In this document: positions 1 to 8,746 of the stretch, in pieces | Position numbering within the stretch: position 1 is the stretch's first letter | How the letters are laid out: the number at the start of each line of letters is the position of its first letter | Assembly (NCBI RefSeq): GCF_003945545.1 | Contig: NZ_CP029617.1 | Coordinates: forward strand, 7,157,001-7,221,000 | Direction: 5' to 3' | DNA from: Streptomyces sp. WAC 01529 | GTDB lineage: Bacteria; Actinomycetota; Actinomycetes; Streptomycetales; Streptomycetaceae | Length of the DNA stretch: 64,000 nt | Position numbers and translations under genes: made by a program | Notes under the pieces: model-generated | What the model was told of the DNA's origin: nothing | The model's input: the letters and a program-made list of their open reading frames with translations, nothing else | Databases searched by the model: none

Positions 1-701
1 TCGCCGAGGAAGGGGATGACGGGCGCCATCAGGACCCCGCAGCCGATGCCGTGGTCGGTGAGGGTGCGTACGACGTCCAGGCGCCGCTCCGGAGCGGGCG
101 TGCCGGGCTCGACGGTGCGCCACAGCTCCTGGTCGGTGAAGCCGACGGAGACGGAGATGCCGACGTCGGTCACCGCGGCCGCCTGCCGCAGCAGATCGAG
201 GTCGCGCAGGATCAGCGTGCCCTTCGTCAGGATCGAGAAGGGGTTGCCGCGGTCGCGCAGGGCCTCGATGATCCCCGGCATCAGGCGGTAGCGGCCCTCC
301 GCGCGCTGGTAGCAGTCGACGTTCGTGCCCATGGCGATGTGGTCGCCGTGCCAGCGGGGCGAGGCGAGCTGGCGGCGCAGCAGTTCGGCGGCGTTGACCT
401 TCACGACGATCTGGCTGTCGAACCCGATGCCGGTGTCCAGGTCCAGATAGCTGTGGGTCTTGCGCGCGAAACAGTAGACGCACGCGTGCGTGCAGCCCCG
501 GTACGGGTTGACCGTCCATTCGAACGGCATGCGGGACGCGCCCGGCACGCGGTTCACGATCGAGCGGGCCCGGACCTCGTGGAAGGTGATCCCCGCGAAT
601 TCGGGGGTGTCGAAGGTCCGTGTCGTCACCGCGTCCGCGCCGAACAGCGCGGCGTCCGCGGTGACCTGACGCGGCCCGTCGGAGAGGTTCTCCCAGCGCA
701 T
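1..701 (-). CDS. Rv2578c-family radical SAM protein (3' end outside window)
   Basis: Reading leftward from ATG at 701, with GAGGAGG just upstream, the protein has the radical SAM cluster motif CTHACVYC (CX3CX2C) about 60 residues in, directly after NPYRG. The cysteines ligate a 4Fe-4S cluster that cleaves S-adenosylmethionine. The following TIM-barrel strands (GFDSQIVVKVN, HGDHIAMGTNVDCYQRAEG, PFSILTKGTLILRD) match the Rv2578c/SplB-like branch. About 233 residues are visible and the C-terminus lies off the left edge. The substrate is unknown. A LexA-type box lies 31 bases upstream, which suggests a DNA-damage role. Family call firm, function open. Confidence 0.88.
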   Translation of the reverse strand, partial: MRWENLSDGPRQVTADAALFGADAVTTRTFDTPEFAGITFHEVRARSIVNRVPGASRMPFEWTVNPYRGCTHACVYCFARKTHSYLDLDTGIGFDSQIVVKVNAAELLRRQLASPRWHGDHIAMGTNVDCYQRAEGRYRLMPGIIEALRDRGNPFSILTKGTLILRDLDLLRQAAAVTDVGISVSVGFTDQELWRTVEPGTPAPERRLDVVRTLTDHGIGCGVLMAPVIPFLG

Positions 702-731
702 GAGGCCTCCTCGGTAGCACTGACCACAGAA

Positions 732-747
732 TAGAACACATGTTCCC
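732..747. promoter_or_regulatory. Candidate LexA/SOS box upstream of the radical SAM gene
   Basis: The sequence TAGAACACATGTTCCC contains GAAC-N4-GTTC, the core of the Gram-positive/actinobacterial SOS box. It lies 31 bases before the leftward ATG at 701, a usual place for a repressor site. The outer bases (AG/CC) differ from the TCGAAC-N4-GTTCGA ideal, so affinity may be moderate. No other gene start is close on that side. Confidence 0.55.
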
Positions 748-847
748 TTGATCGTGCGAGTCGAGTCCTGGTGGGCCGTCGTTTGATAGCGTCCCGTCAA
801 GCGCGCTCTGTGTGCGCTCCGCGTGCCCGCCGTGACCAGGGAGGTTG

Positions 848-907
848 ATGAATATGGCCCGCCAGGTGCTTCATCCGCATGCCCTTGTCCGGGTCGCGCG
901 AGCCTGA
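848..907 (+). CDS. Possible 19-residue leader peptide before the acetyltransferase gene
   Basis: A GGGAGG at about 839-844 is followed by two in-frame ATGs (848 and 854) and a short frame, MNMARQVLHPHALVRVARA, ending at TGA 905-907. The second ATG is spaced 9 bases from the Shine-Dalgarno sequence. The frame ends 58 bases before the GNAT start. I do not recognise the peptide. It has three Arg, two His and three Val residues but no run typical of an attenuator. It may be translated or may be chance. Confidence 0.3.
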   Translation: MNMARQVLHPHALVRVARA

Positions 908-965
908 AGAAGCAGGGCTCACCGCGAGCGGCCCGGTCGTCTGCCGAAACGACCTGGAGTGTCGC

Positions 966-1544
966 GTGTTCCCCTTCTCCCTTGCCACCGAACTGACCAC
1001 CGAGCGTCTTCTGCTGAGGCCCTGGACGCGGGGCGAGGTCGCCGACGTCCTCGCCGACCGCCGGTCGCCGCGCTGGGCGCGGGACTTCCCCGCCGAGGGC
1101 GACCGCGTCATCGCGGGCGTCATCGCCGAGCAGATCGCCGGAGCCCCCGAGGGCTCCGGAAGCCCCGACCGCCCTGGAAGCCCCGACGGCTCCGGAGACC
1201 CCGCCGACCCCGGCGCGCACGGCCACCGGCTGATCGTCGAACGCGAGAGCGGTCTCGTGGTCGGTTCCCTGAGCCTGCTCTGGCCGCCGAGCGAGGGCTC
1301 GGTCGAGATCGGCTACGGCGTCGTCGCCTCGCGCCGCGGCCGCGGCTATGCCTCGGAGGCCGCCCGGGCCCTGGTGGCCCACGCCCTGACCTCGCCGGAC
1401 GTCACCACCGTGTACGCCGAGGTCGAACTCGCCAACCCCGCCTCCCTCCGCGTCCTGGAGAAGGCGGGCCTGCACCGCTGGAGCGACGACGGGGCAACGG
1501 CCCGCTTCCGGGCCACGGCCGCCCCGAAGCCGCCCCGCCCCTAG
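966..1544 (+). CDS. GNAT family N-acetyltransferase (RimJ/RimL-like)
   Basis: GTG at 966 is chosen because GGAG lies 6 bases upstream and the product then begins just before the family's opening strand TTERLLLRPW. Residues 100-150 carry the GNAT core: beta-strand GSVEIGYGVV, then the acetyl-CoA loop SRRGRGYASEAARALVAHAL, then ANPASLRVLEKAGL. RimJ/RimL relatives acetylate protein or peptide N-termini; the substrate here is unknown. Odd point: residues about 60-85 form a Gly/Ser/Pro/Asp-rich insert (PEGSGSPDRPGSPDGSG) encoded by imperfect short repeats, between the second helix and the next strand. It probably forms a flexible loop. A hairpin terminator follows. Confidence 0.85.
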   Translation: MFPFSLATELTTERLLLRPWTRGEVADVLADRRSPRWARDFPAEGDRVIAGVIAEQIAGAPEGSGSPDRPGSPDGSGDPADPGAHGHRLIVERESGLVVGSLSLLWPPSEGSVEIGYGVVASRRGRGYASEAARALVAHALTSPDVTTVYAEVELANPASLRVLEKAGLHRWSDDGATARFRATAAPKPPRP

Positions 1545-1554
1545 CCGCACCGCC

Positions 1555-1583
1555 GGGCCCGCCCCCGCCCGCGGGGCGGGCCC
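1555..1583 (+). terminator. GC-rich hairpin after the acetyltransferase
   Basis: Perfect 11-bp arms GGGCCCGCCCC (1555-1565) and GGGGCGGGCCC (1573-1583) enclose a 7-base loop, 11 bases past the stop codon. There is no T-tract, as is common for Streptomyces terminators. Confidence 0.6.
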
Positions 1584-1689
1584 CGTACCTCGGGGGGCGC
1601 CGCCAGGCACCCCGCAAGGGCCCGGACCGGCATCATCCGCTCACGGCCCTGCCCGGCCCCCGCTCGCCCGGCACACCGCACGCCCATGC

Positions 1690-2949
1690 ATGATCGGAAG
1701 CATGCTCGTCGAGTCCCTGTCCGTCGGTGCCCTGGTCGTCGTTCTGGTCTGCGCCGTCGTACGTCCCTTCGGGCGGACCGAGGCCGTTTTCGCCGTACCG
1801 GCCGCCGGTCTCGTGGTCGCGGCCGGTGCGATCCCCCTCGCCGACGTGCGTGACGAGGCGGCCCGGCTCGGCCCCGTCATCGGGTTCCTCGCGGCCGTCC
1901 TCGTACTCGCCAAACTCTGCGCCGACGAAGGGCTCTTCCACGCCTGCGGCACCTGGATGGCGCGCCGGGCCGCCGGGCGGCCGCGCAGACTGCTCGCCGC
2001 GGTCTTCGGGCTCGCCTCGGTGATCACCGCGGCCCTGAGCCTCGACGCCACCGTGGTGCTGCTCACCCCCGTCGTCTTCGCCACCGCCGCCCGCATGGGC
2101 GCCCGCCCCAAACCGCACGTCTACGCCGCCGCCCACCTCTCCAACACCGCCTCGCTCCTGCTGCCCGTCTCCAACCTCACCAACCTGCTCGCCTTCGCCG
2201 CGACCGGCCTGAGCTTCACGCGCTTCGCCCTCCTGATGACGCTGCCGTGGCTGACCGCGATCGCGGTCGAGTACGCCGTCTTCCGCCGGTTCTTCGCCGC
2301 CGACCTCGACGCCCCCACCGATGGCGGCAGCGCCGACGAGCCGCCCCGGATGCCCCGCTTCGCCCTGATCACCGTCGCCCTCACGCTCGCCGGATTCGCG
2401 GTGGCCTCCACCATCGGCGCCGACCCGGCCTGGGCGGCCGCGGCCGGGGCGGCCGTACTCGCCGTACGCGCCCTCCTGCGGCGGCGGACGACTCTGGTCA
2501 CGCTCCTGCGCGCCACCTCGCTGCCGTTCCTCGCCTTCGTCCTCGCGCTCGGCGTCGTCGTCCGGGCCGTCGTCGACAACGGCCTCGGCGACGCCCTGGG
2601 CCGGGTGCTGCCGGACGGCGCGGCCCTGCCCGCGCTGCTCGGCACCGCGGCCGTCGCCGCCCTCCTCGCCAACCTCATCAACAACCTGCCCGCCGTCCTC
2701 GCCCTGGTCCCGCTGGCCGCGCCGTCCGGCCCCGGCGCGGTCCTCGCCGTACTGATCGGCGTGAACATCGGACCCAACCTCACCTACGCCGGATCCCTCG
2801 CCACCCTGCTCTGGCGCCGCATCGCCCACCACCACGAACACCGCGTGCGCTTGCGGGAGTTCACCCTCCTCGGCCTGCTCACCACCCCCGCCGCCCTCGC
2901 CCTTTCGACCCTCGCGCTCTGGGTCTCGCTGCGGCTGCTGCCGGGCTGA
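1690..2949 (+). CDS. ArsB/NhaD-type (ion transporter superfamily) membrane permease
   Basis: A 419-residue polytopic membrane protein with about ten to twelve hydrophobic segments. The stretch SLDATVVLLTPVVFA (near residues 117-131) and the matching second-half motif LANLINNLPAVLALVPLA (near 320) are the two inverted-repeat signature loops of the ArsB/SLC13 anion permease fold. GVNIGPNLTYAGSLATLLW near the C-terminus is also typical of ArsB-like proteins. Such proteins export arsenite or move other anions. No arsR, arsC or other arsenic gene is adjacent, so the substrate is uncertain. ATG at 1690 or 1702 could be the start; neither has a well-spaced Shine-Dalgarno sequence. Confidence 0.8.
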   Translation: MIGSMLVESLSVGALVVVLVCAVVRPFGRTEAVFAVPAAGLVVAAGAIPLADVRDEAARLGPVIGFLAAVLVLAKLCADEGLFHACGTWMARRAAGRPRRLLAAVFGLASVITAALSLDATVVLLTPVVFATAARMGARPKPHVYAAAHLSNTASLLLPVSNLTNLLAFAATGLSFTRFALLMTLPWLTAIAVEYAVFRRFFAADLDAPTDGGSADEPPRMPRFALITVALTLAGFAVASTIGADPAWAAAAGAAVLAVRALLRRRTTLVTLLRATSLPFLAFVLALGVVVRAVVDNGLGDALGRVLPDGAALPALLGTAAVAALLANLINNLPAVLALVPLAAPSGPGAVLAVLIGVNIGPNLTYAGSLATLLWRRIAHHHEHRVRLREFTLLGLLTTPAALALSTLALWVSLRLLPG

Positions 2950-3046
2950 GCGGGCCCGCGCCGGGGGACCCGATTTGGGAGGCCGGTGCGCCGGGTGGTT
3001 GGCTCTCCCTGAACTCCCCGAGAAACCAAGTGCTGGAGGAAGTGCA

Positions 3047-3490
3047 ATGGCGCAGGTCGAGGCCACCACGGAGCGGATCATCGCGGCACAGCCGGACGAC
3101 GTCTTCGACGCACTGGCCGACTACAACGGCACGCGCGGAAAGCTCCTTTCGGAGCACTTCAGCGAGTACGAGGTGCGCGAGGGCGGCGACGGCGAGGGCA
3201 CGCTCGTCCACTGGAAGCTCCAGGCCACCAGCAAGCGGATCCGCGACTGCCTCCTGGAGGTCAGCGAGCCCACCGACGGCGAGCTGGTCGAGAAGGACCG
3301 CAACTCCTCCATGGTCACCACCTGGACCGTCACCCCGGCCGGCGAGGGCAAGTCCCGCGTGGTCGTCACCAGCGTGTGGAACGGCGCGAGCGGCATCGGC
3401 GGCTTCTTCGAGCGGACCTTCGCGCCCAAGGGCCTCGCACGGATCTACGACGCCGTCCTCGCCAACCTCGCCGCGGAGGTCGAGAAGTAG
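3047..3490 (+). CDS. SRPBCC (START/Bet v1-like) family protein
   Basis: ATG at 3047 sits 6 bases after GGAGGA. The 147-residue product begins VEATTERIIAAQPDDVFDALADYN, the usual first strand and helix of polyketide cyclase/START-like folds. The rest alternates beta strands, and a long C-terminal helix follows (LARIYDAVLANLAAEVEK). These small proteins bind hydrophobic ligands in a deep pocket. No biosynthetic partner lies nearby, so the ligand is unknown. It probably forms its own transcription unit between the permease and the MFS gene. Confidence 0.8.
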   Translation: MAQVEATTERIIAAQPDDVFDALADYNGTRGKLLSEHFSEYEVREGGDGEGTLVHWKLQATSKRIRDCLLEVSEPTDGELVEKDRNSSMVTTWTVTPAGEGKSRVVVTSVWNGASGIGGFFERTFAPKGLARIYDAVLANLAAEVEK

Positions 3491-3691
3491 CACCTCCCCC
3501 CGGGGCCCCCGGGGCTGTTCTCACGCTCACCGTTTCGAGTGGTCTTCCGTTCGGTTCCTTCGTACGCCGTAGGGCTCCGACCGGCACTTACGCCCATGAA
3601 GCCCTGGAAAAGGGCGACTCGTCGCGCTTGCTCCCCGTTGTCGCGTAATGCGAGAAAGCTGGCGGCGCAGGCGCGACGAGGGGAGCAGTAC

Positions 3692-6115
3692 GTGGGTGGG
3701 ACGACGCTGGCGAAGACCGCCGGGCGGGGCGACGAGACGGCCGCGGCGGCCAGTGGCGGGCACGGGGCCGGGCAGCCCCCGCCCCCCGCTCCCGACGCGA
3801 CCAGGGAGGGGCTCGGCCCCGGCCGCGTACGCATGGTCTTCGTGGGGCTCATGCTCGCCCTGCTGCTCGCCGCCCTGGAGCAGATGATCGTCGCCACCGC
3901 GCTCCCCAAGATCGTCGGAGAGCTGCACGGCCTGGACAGGATGTCCTGGGCGATCACCGCGTACCTGCTCACCTCCACCATCGGACTGCCCGTCTACGGC
4001 AAGCTCGGTGACCTCTTCGGGCGCAAGGGCGTCTTCCAGTTCGCGATCGTCGTCTTCATCATCGGCTCCGCCCTCGCCGGGTGGTCGCGGACCATGGACC
4101 AGCTCATCGCCTTCCGCGCCCTCCAGGGCGTCGGTGCGGGCGGCCTCATGATCGGCGTACAGGCGATCATCGCGGACATCGTGCCGCCCCGGCGGCGCGG
4201 CCGCTACATGGGCCTGATCAGCGCCGCGTTCGGCCTCGCCTCGGTCGCCGGGCCGCTGCTCGGCGGGTTCTTCACCGACCACGCCTCCTGGCGCTGGTGC
4301 TTCTACTTCAACGTGCCCTTCGGCCTGGTCACGCTGGTCGTCGTCACCCTCGCGCTCAAGCTGCCCAAGCCCACCGCCAAGGCCCGGCTCGACGTGCTCG
4401 GCGCGCTGCTGCTCGCCGCCGCCTCCACCTGCCTGGTGCTGCTGACCAGTTGGGGCGGGACCGAGTACGCGTGGCACGACCGCGTCATCCTCGGACTGGG
4501 CGCCGGTGCCGTCGTGGCGAGCGTGCTCTTCCTCGTCGTCGAGAAGTCCGCCGCGGAACCGATCATCCCGCCGCGGCTCTTCCGCGACCCGGTCTTCGTC
4601 GTCACCTCCGTGGTGGGCATGGTCATCGGAGTCGCCCTCTTCGGAGCGGCCAGCTATCTGCCGACCTTCCTCCAGATGGCCGACGGCGCGAGCGCCACCG
4701 AGTCCGGCCTCCTGATGGTGCCGATGATGGGCGGCGTCGTCGGCGCCTCGATCATCTCCGGGCACCTCATCAGCCACACCGGGCGCTACAAGATCTACCC
4801 CGTGCTCGGCGGCGCCCTCTCCGTCGTCGGCATGTGGCTGCTCTCCCGCCTCGAAGCCGACACCCCGCGGCTGGAGTACAGCATCGGGATGGCCGTGCTC
4901 GGCTCCGGCATCGGCCTGGTCATGCCGGTCCTGATCCTCGCCGTGCAGAACACGGTCCGCCCCGCCGACCTCGGCGCCGCCACCAGCGCGCACAACTACT
5001 TCCGGCAGATCGGCGGCAGCGTCGGAGCCGCGGTCTTCGGCACCCTCTTCGCGGGCCGGCTCGCCGACGCCCTCACCGACCGGCTCCCCGTGGGATCGGA
5101 CCAGGACCTGCCGGACCCCGAGTCCCTGACCCCGCAGCTCGTCCACGCGCTGCCCGCGCCACTGCGCGAGGGCTACGTCCAGGCCTACGCGGACGCGATG
5201 CCGCGGATCTTCCTCTACTTGGTGCCGGTGCTCGTCCTCGGCACGCTGCTCGCCTTCTTCCTCAAGGAGACCCCCCTGTTGTCCAGTGCCGCTTCCCACA
5301 ACGCACCCGCCGCCGAGCCCGCGGCCGTCCCGCGTGCCCGTACGACGACGTACGCGGCCGGGGTCCCGGTCTGCGGCACCGTGCAGCACCCCGACGGCAC
5401 GGTGGTGCCCCGCGCCGCCCTCACCCTCATCGACGTGGCCGGGCAGCAGGTCGGACGTGGTGCGAGCGGCGAAGACGGGCGGTACGCCCTGTCGACACCG
5501 GGGTCGGGGTCCTTCGTGCTGATCGCGGCGGCGGGCGGGCACCAGCCGCAGGCGGTCACCGTCACCGTCGGCGAGCGGCCCGTCGAGCTGGACGTGGTGC
5601 TCGGCGGCGCGGGCCGCCTCGCGGGGACCGTGGTGACCGCCGACGGAACGCCCGTCGGCAACGCCGCGGTCACCCTCACCGACGTCCGCGGCGAGGTCGT
5701 CGCCAGTACCCGCAGCGGCCGCGAGGGCGGCTACGTCATGACGGATCTTGTGGCGGGCGAGTACACCCTCGCGGCGAGCGCCCCCGCCTACCGCCCCGCC
5801 GCGCTGCCCGTCACCGTGCAGGCCTCGCGCGAGACCCGCCAGGACGTGGAGCTGGCGGGCGGCGCGGTGCTGCGCGGCACCGTGCGGGCGGGCGGAGGAC
5901 GGGCCGTCGAGGACGCGCGCGTGACGCTGCTCGACGCCGCGGGCAACGTCGTCGACACCCTGACCACCGGAGCCGACGGCACCTTCCGCTTCGTCGACCT
6001 GTCGTCCGGCGAGTACACCGTCATCGCGGCCGGCTACCCGCCGGTCGCCACCGTCCTCCAGGTCGCGGGCGGCGGCCGCACCGAGCGGGACCTCCAGCTC
6101 GGCCACGAGGACTGA
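3692..6115 (+). CDS. DHA2-type MFS drug exporter fused to three carboxypeptidase-regulatory-like domains
   Basis: GTG at 3692 is chosen for GGGGAG 7 bases upstream; it gives 807 residues. Residues about 48-530 form a 14-helix EmrB/QacA-type transporter, with motif A GKLGDLFGRKG and motif C-like SAAFGLASVAGPLLGG. After the last helix come three homologous repeats of about 80 residues (roughly 558-640, 643-725, 727-807). Each opens GTV..DG.. and holds G-Y/F-x-L...G.YTL, the CarboxypepD_reg/SpaA-like beta-sandwich pattern. By topology this tail may be cytoplasmic or, with an odd helix count, exposed outside; I cannot decide. The transporter part alone would be of normal family length, so the tail is an addition. 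The drug or metabolite exported is unknown. Confidence 0.87.
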   Translation: MGGTTLAKTAGRGDETAAAASGGHGAGQPPPPAPDATREGLGPGRVRMVFVGLMLALLLAALEQMIVATALPKIVGELHGLDRMSWAITAYLLTSTIGLPVYGKLGDLFGRKGVFQFAIVVFIIGSALAGWSRTMDQLIAFRALQGVGAGGLMIGVQAIIADIVPPRRRGRYMGLISAAFGLASVAGPLLGGFFTDHASWRWCFYFNVPFGLVTLVVVTLALKLPKPTAKARLDVLGALLLAAASTCLVLLTSWGGTEYAWHDRVILGLGAGAVVASVLFLVVEKSAAEPIIPPRLFRDPVFVVTSVVGMVIGVALFGAASYLPTFLQMADGASATESGLLMVPMMGGVVGASIISGHLISHTGRYKIYPVLGGALSVVGMWLLSRLEADTPRLEYSIGMAVLGSGIGLVMPVLILAVQNTVRPADLGAATSAHNYFRQIGGSVGAAVFGTLFAGRLADALTDRLPVGSDQDLPDPESLTPQLVHALPAPLREGYVQAYADAMPRIFLYLVPVLVLGTLLAFFLKETPLLSSAASHNAPAAEPAAVPRARTTTYAAGVPVCGTVQHPDGTVVPRAALTLIDVAGQQVGRGASGEDGRYALSTPGSGSFVLIAAAGGHQPQAVTVTVGERPVELDVVLGGAGRLAGTVVTADGTPVGNAAVTLTDVRGEVVASTRSGREGGYVMTDLVAGEYTLAASAPAYRPAALPVTVQASRETRQDVELAGGAVLRGTVRAGGGRAVEDARVTLLDAAGNVVDTLTTGADGTFRFVDLSSGEYTVIAAGYPPVATVLQVAGGGRTERDLQLGHED

Positions 6116-6157
6116 CGCACCGGCCGCGAGGGGGGCGTGCGCCGGGCGTTCTCGGCC

Positions 6158-6179
6158 GGGGCAATTCCCGCATTGCCCC
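6158..6179. promoter_or_regulatory. Inverted repeat upstream of the SpoIIE-type phosphatase gene
   Basis: Perfect 8-bp arms GGGGCAAT and ATTGCCCC are separated by 6 bases, 78 bases before the next ATG. The AT-containing arms stand out in this GC-rich gap. It could be a repressor site or the terminator of the MFS gene; nothing decides between them. Confidence 0.35.
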
Positions 6180-6256
6180 GCACGGCAACCCGCGCCAGCC
6201 GTACGGTGGTTGGTGGCGGCTCAGATCTTGGGCCGCCGCGGGAAGGAGCATGGGCC

Positions 6257-8746
6257 ATGGAACGAGGCACTCCGGACGGGCCGGTGGCGAAGAGTGCCGT
6301 GGCCGGACGCATTCCCCTGGCCGTGGTCGTCGTCGACGGCGCGGGTCTCGTCTCGCACTGGAGCGTCGGGGCGCGCCGCCTCTTCGGGTACACCAAGGAG
6401 GAGGCCGTCGGCCGCCCCGCGGGCGATCTGCTCCCCGTCCACGGCGCGCTCCCCGAGGACCGCGAGCCCCACGGGGCCTACGACGACGGCCTCGGACCCG
6501 ACCTGGAGACCTCCCTCGACGGACGCATCTCCTACCCCGCCGCGGGCCGGGCGCGGCTGACCGAGCCGGAGCCCGGAGGCACCAGGGCCGACGTGCTCTG
6601 GTGGGCGTATCCGCTGGTCGGACCCGGCCCGGAGCGGCTGCTCGTGCTCGCCGCCGACGCCGCCCGGCTGGCCGCGCACGAGCAGGCCGGCGAGGCCGAG
6701 GACTCGGGTGACCCCGGGTGCGAGCGCGGCGAGCAGGTCGAGCGCATCGCACCCGGCTTCGCCCTCCACACGGACTTCCCCGGCGCGGACGAGCTGGCGG
6801 GCCGGCTCCCCGAGATCCTGCCGAGCATGAGCGTGGAGGAGAGCTCCCGGATCGTCGCCCAGATCCTCGAACTGGGCTATCCGGTCCTGGAGTTCAGCCA
6901 GCACGACCGGGTGCCCGTCACCCCGGACTGGGGCGTGGCCCGCCGCGCCGAGCGCAAGGCCCGCAAGGAGCGCGCCGAGCGGGCCGCCGCCCGCGGAGTC
7001 CCACCGTCCGTATACGCCGCCGGTGAGGACGACGAGGGCGAGGACATCGAGTACGCGGCGGTGCGCGAGCGCCTCGAATTCCTCAACGAGGTCAGCGGAC
7101 GCATCGGCTCCTCGCTCGACCTGTCGCACACCATCGTGGAGGTCAGCAGGGCGGTCGTACCGCGCTTCACGGACGTCGCGGGCACCTATCTGCGCGAGCA
7201 GGTCGTCGCGGGGGAGGGGTTCCCCGAGGGGCCGCCGGACGAGACCACGCTGTGGCACCGGGTCGCCGTGGAGCACACCGACGAGCCCGGCCGCTGGGAC
7301 GACGTCGTGCCGGTCGGCGAATCGATGCCCTTCCCCGCGCACACGCCGTTCTTCCAGTGCATGACCTCGGGTGACCCCGTCCTCGTGCCCCGCATCACCG
7401 AGGAGATGGGCAACGCCATCGCCTCCCAGTTCGAGAAGCGGGACATCCGCCCGCTGATCAACCACCGCTCCATGCTCGTCGTACCGCTGAAGGCCCGCAA
7501 TGTGGTCCTCGGCTTCATGATCCTGCTGCGCCACCAGGAGCGGCCCGTCTTCAACGACATGGACCGCGTCACCGGCGCCGAACTGGCCGCCCGCGCGGGG
7601 CTCGTGCTCGACAACGCCCGCATGTACACCTACCAGGAGAGCGTCGCCGACACCCTCCAGGACAGCATGCTGCCGCACATCGAGCCCCGCATGTCCGGCT
7701 GCGACATCGCCACCCGCTATCTGCCGGGCACGCTCCTCGGCCGGGTCGGCGGCGACTGGTTCGACTCCGTCAAGCTGCCCGGCTCCCGCACCGCGCTGGT
7801 CGTCGGCGACGTGATGGGCCATGGCCTCAACTCGGCGGCGATGATGGGCCAGTTGCGTACGGCGGTGCAGACCATGGCCGCCCTCGACCTGCCGCCCGAG
7901 CAGCTGCTCCGCAACCTCGACGATCTCGCGCAGCGCCTCGGCGAGCACTACCTGGCGACGTGTCTGTACGCCGTCTACGACCCGATCGCGGGCGAGCTGC
8001 ACCTGGCCAACGCGGGCCACATCCCGCCCGTCCTGGTCCGCGCCGAGGACGGCCGCAGCGAACTCCTCGATCTGCCCACCGGGGCGCCCATCGGCGTCGG
8101 CGGCGTCCCCTTCGAGTCGGTGCGCGTCCGTGTGGCGCCCGGCGACCGGCTGCTGATGTGCACCGACGGCCTCGTCGAGGTCCGCGGCGAGGACATCGGT
8201 GTCGGCCTCGCCACGCTCACCGAGTCCGCGGCGCACCCCGCCGCTTCCATGGACGAGGCCTGCGACACGATCATCCGGGCGCTCGCCGCGACCTTCGCCG
8301 ACACGGGCAGCGGCGGCCGCAAGGACGACGTGGCGCTCCTGATGGCCCGGCTGAACGGCATCGCGGCCGAGAACGTGGCGCACTGGCGGCTCGCCGTCGA
8401 CCCGAGCGAGGTGGGCAGGGCCCGCGAACTGGTCCGCGAGCAGCTGCGGGCCTGGTCCCTGGAGGCCCTCGGCGACAGCGCGGAGCTGCTCGTCAGCGAG
8501 CTGGTCACCAATGTCGTACGCCATTCCCGCAGCACCCGCGTCGATCTGCGCCTGGTCCACGCCGGGGCGCTGCTCTGCGAGGTCGAGGACGACGACCACA
8601 CGCTGCCGACACTGCTCAGCGCGGGCCCCGACGACGAGTTCGGGCGCGGCCTGCGGGTCGTCAGCACGCTTGCCAAGGAGTGGGGCACGAGCCGAACGAA
8701 CTCCGGCAAGACCGTATGGTTCGAACTGGCCCTGCCGCGAAGGTAG
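6257..8746 (+). CDS. PAS-GAF-SpoIIE phosphatase with C-terminal HATPase domain
   Basis: ATG at 6257 follows AGGAG and gives 829 residues. Order: a PAS domain (about 15-130, LVSHWSVGARRLFGYTKEEAVG), a linker with a small acidic/Arg-rich stretch, a GAF domain (about 269-455), a SpoIIE/PP2C serine phosphatase (about 468-698, GGDWFDSVKLPG and VVGDVMGHGLNSAAMMGQLR with the metal-binding Asp residues), and an RsbW-like ATPase fold (about 711-828, LVSELVTNVVRHS and DEFGRGLRVVS). Such proteins dephosphorylate anti-anti-sigma factors, and their kinase-like tail may act on the same partner, linking a sensed signal to a sigma factor. No anti-anti-sigma gene is beside it. It appears monocistronic and cytoplasmic. 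Confidence 0.93.
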   Translation: MERGTPDGPVAKSAVAGRIPLAVVVVDGAGLVSHWSVGARRLFGYTKEEAVGRPAGDLLPVHGALPEDREPHGAYDDGLGPDLETSLDGRISYPAAGRARLTEPEPGGTRADVLWWAYPLVGPGPERLLVLAADAARLAAHEQAGEAEDSGDPGCERGEQVERIAPGFALHTDFPGADELAGRLPEILPSMSVEESSRIVAQILELGYPVLEFSQHDRVPVTPDWGVARRAERKARKERAERAAARGVPPSVYAAGEDDEGEDIEYAAVRERLEFLNEVSGRIGSSLDLSHTIVEVSRAVVPRFTDVAGTYLREQVVAGEGFPEGPPDETTLWHRVAVEHTDEPGRWDDVVPVGESMPFPAHTPFFQCMTSGDPVLVPRITEEMGNAIASQFEKRDIRPLINHRSMLVVPLKARNVVLGFMILLRHQERPVFNDMDRVTGAELAARAGLVLDNARMYTYQESVADTLQDSMLPHIEPRMSGCDIATRYLPGTLLGRVGGDWFDSVKLPGSRTALVVGDVMGHGLNSAAMMGQLRTAVQTMAALDLPPEQLLRNLDDLAQRLGEHYLATCLYAVYDPIAGELHLANAGHIPPVLVRAEDGRSELLDLPTGAPIGVGGVPFESVRVRVAPGDRLLMCTDGLVEVRGEDIGVGLATLTESAAHPAASMDEACDTIIRALAATFADTGSGGRKDDVALLMARLNGIAAENVAHWRLAVDPSEVGRARELVREQLRAWSLEALGDSAELLVSELVTNVVRHSRSTRVDLRLVHAGALLCEVEDDDHTLPTLLSAGPDDEFGRGLRVVSTLAKEWGTSRTNSGKTVWFELALPRR

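Noticed and set aside
1690..2949. Confident arsenite pump (arsB) call
   Set aside because: Fold motifs fit the superfamily, but no arsenic-resistance gene is adjacent and substrate residues cannot be judged.
3491..3691. Promoter or leader peptide before the MFS gene
   Set aside because: Several ATG/GTG frames exist, but none has a convincing Shine-Dalgarno sequence and no -35/-10 pair stands out; only a CCCCGGGG-type hairpin just after the SRPBCC stop is visible.
3527..6106. An 859-codon leftward frame opposite the MFS exporter
   Set aside because: Low-complexity antisense product with no motif; the sense strand encodes a full transporter.
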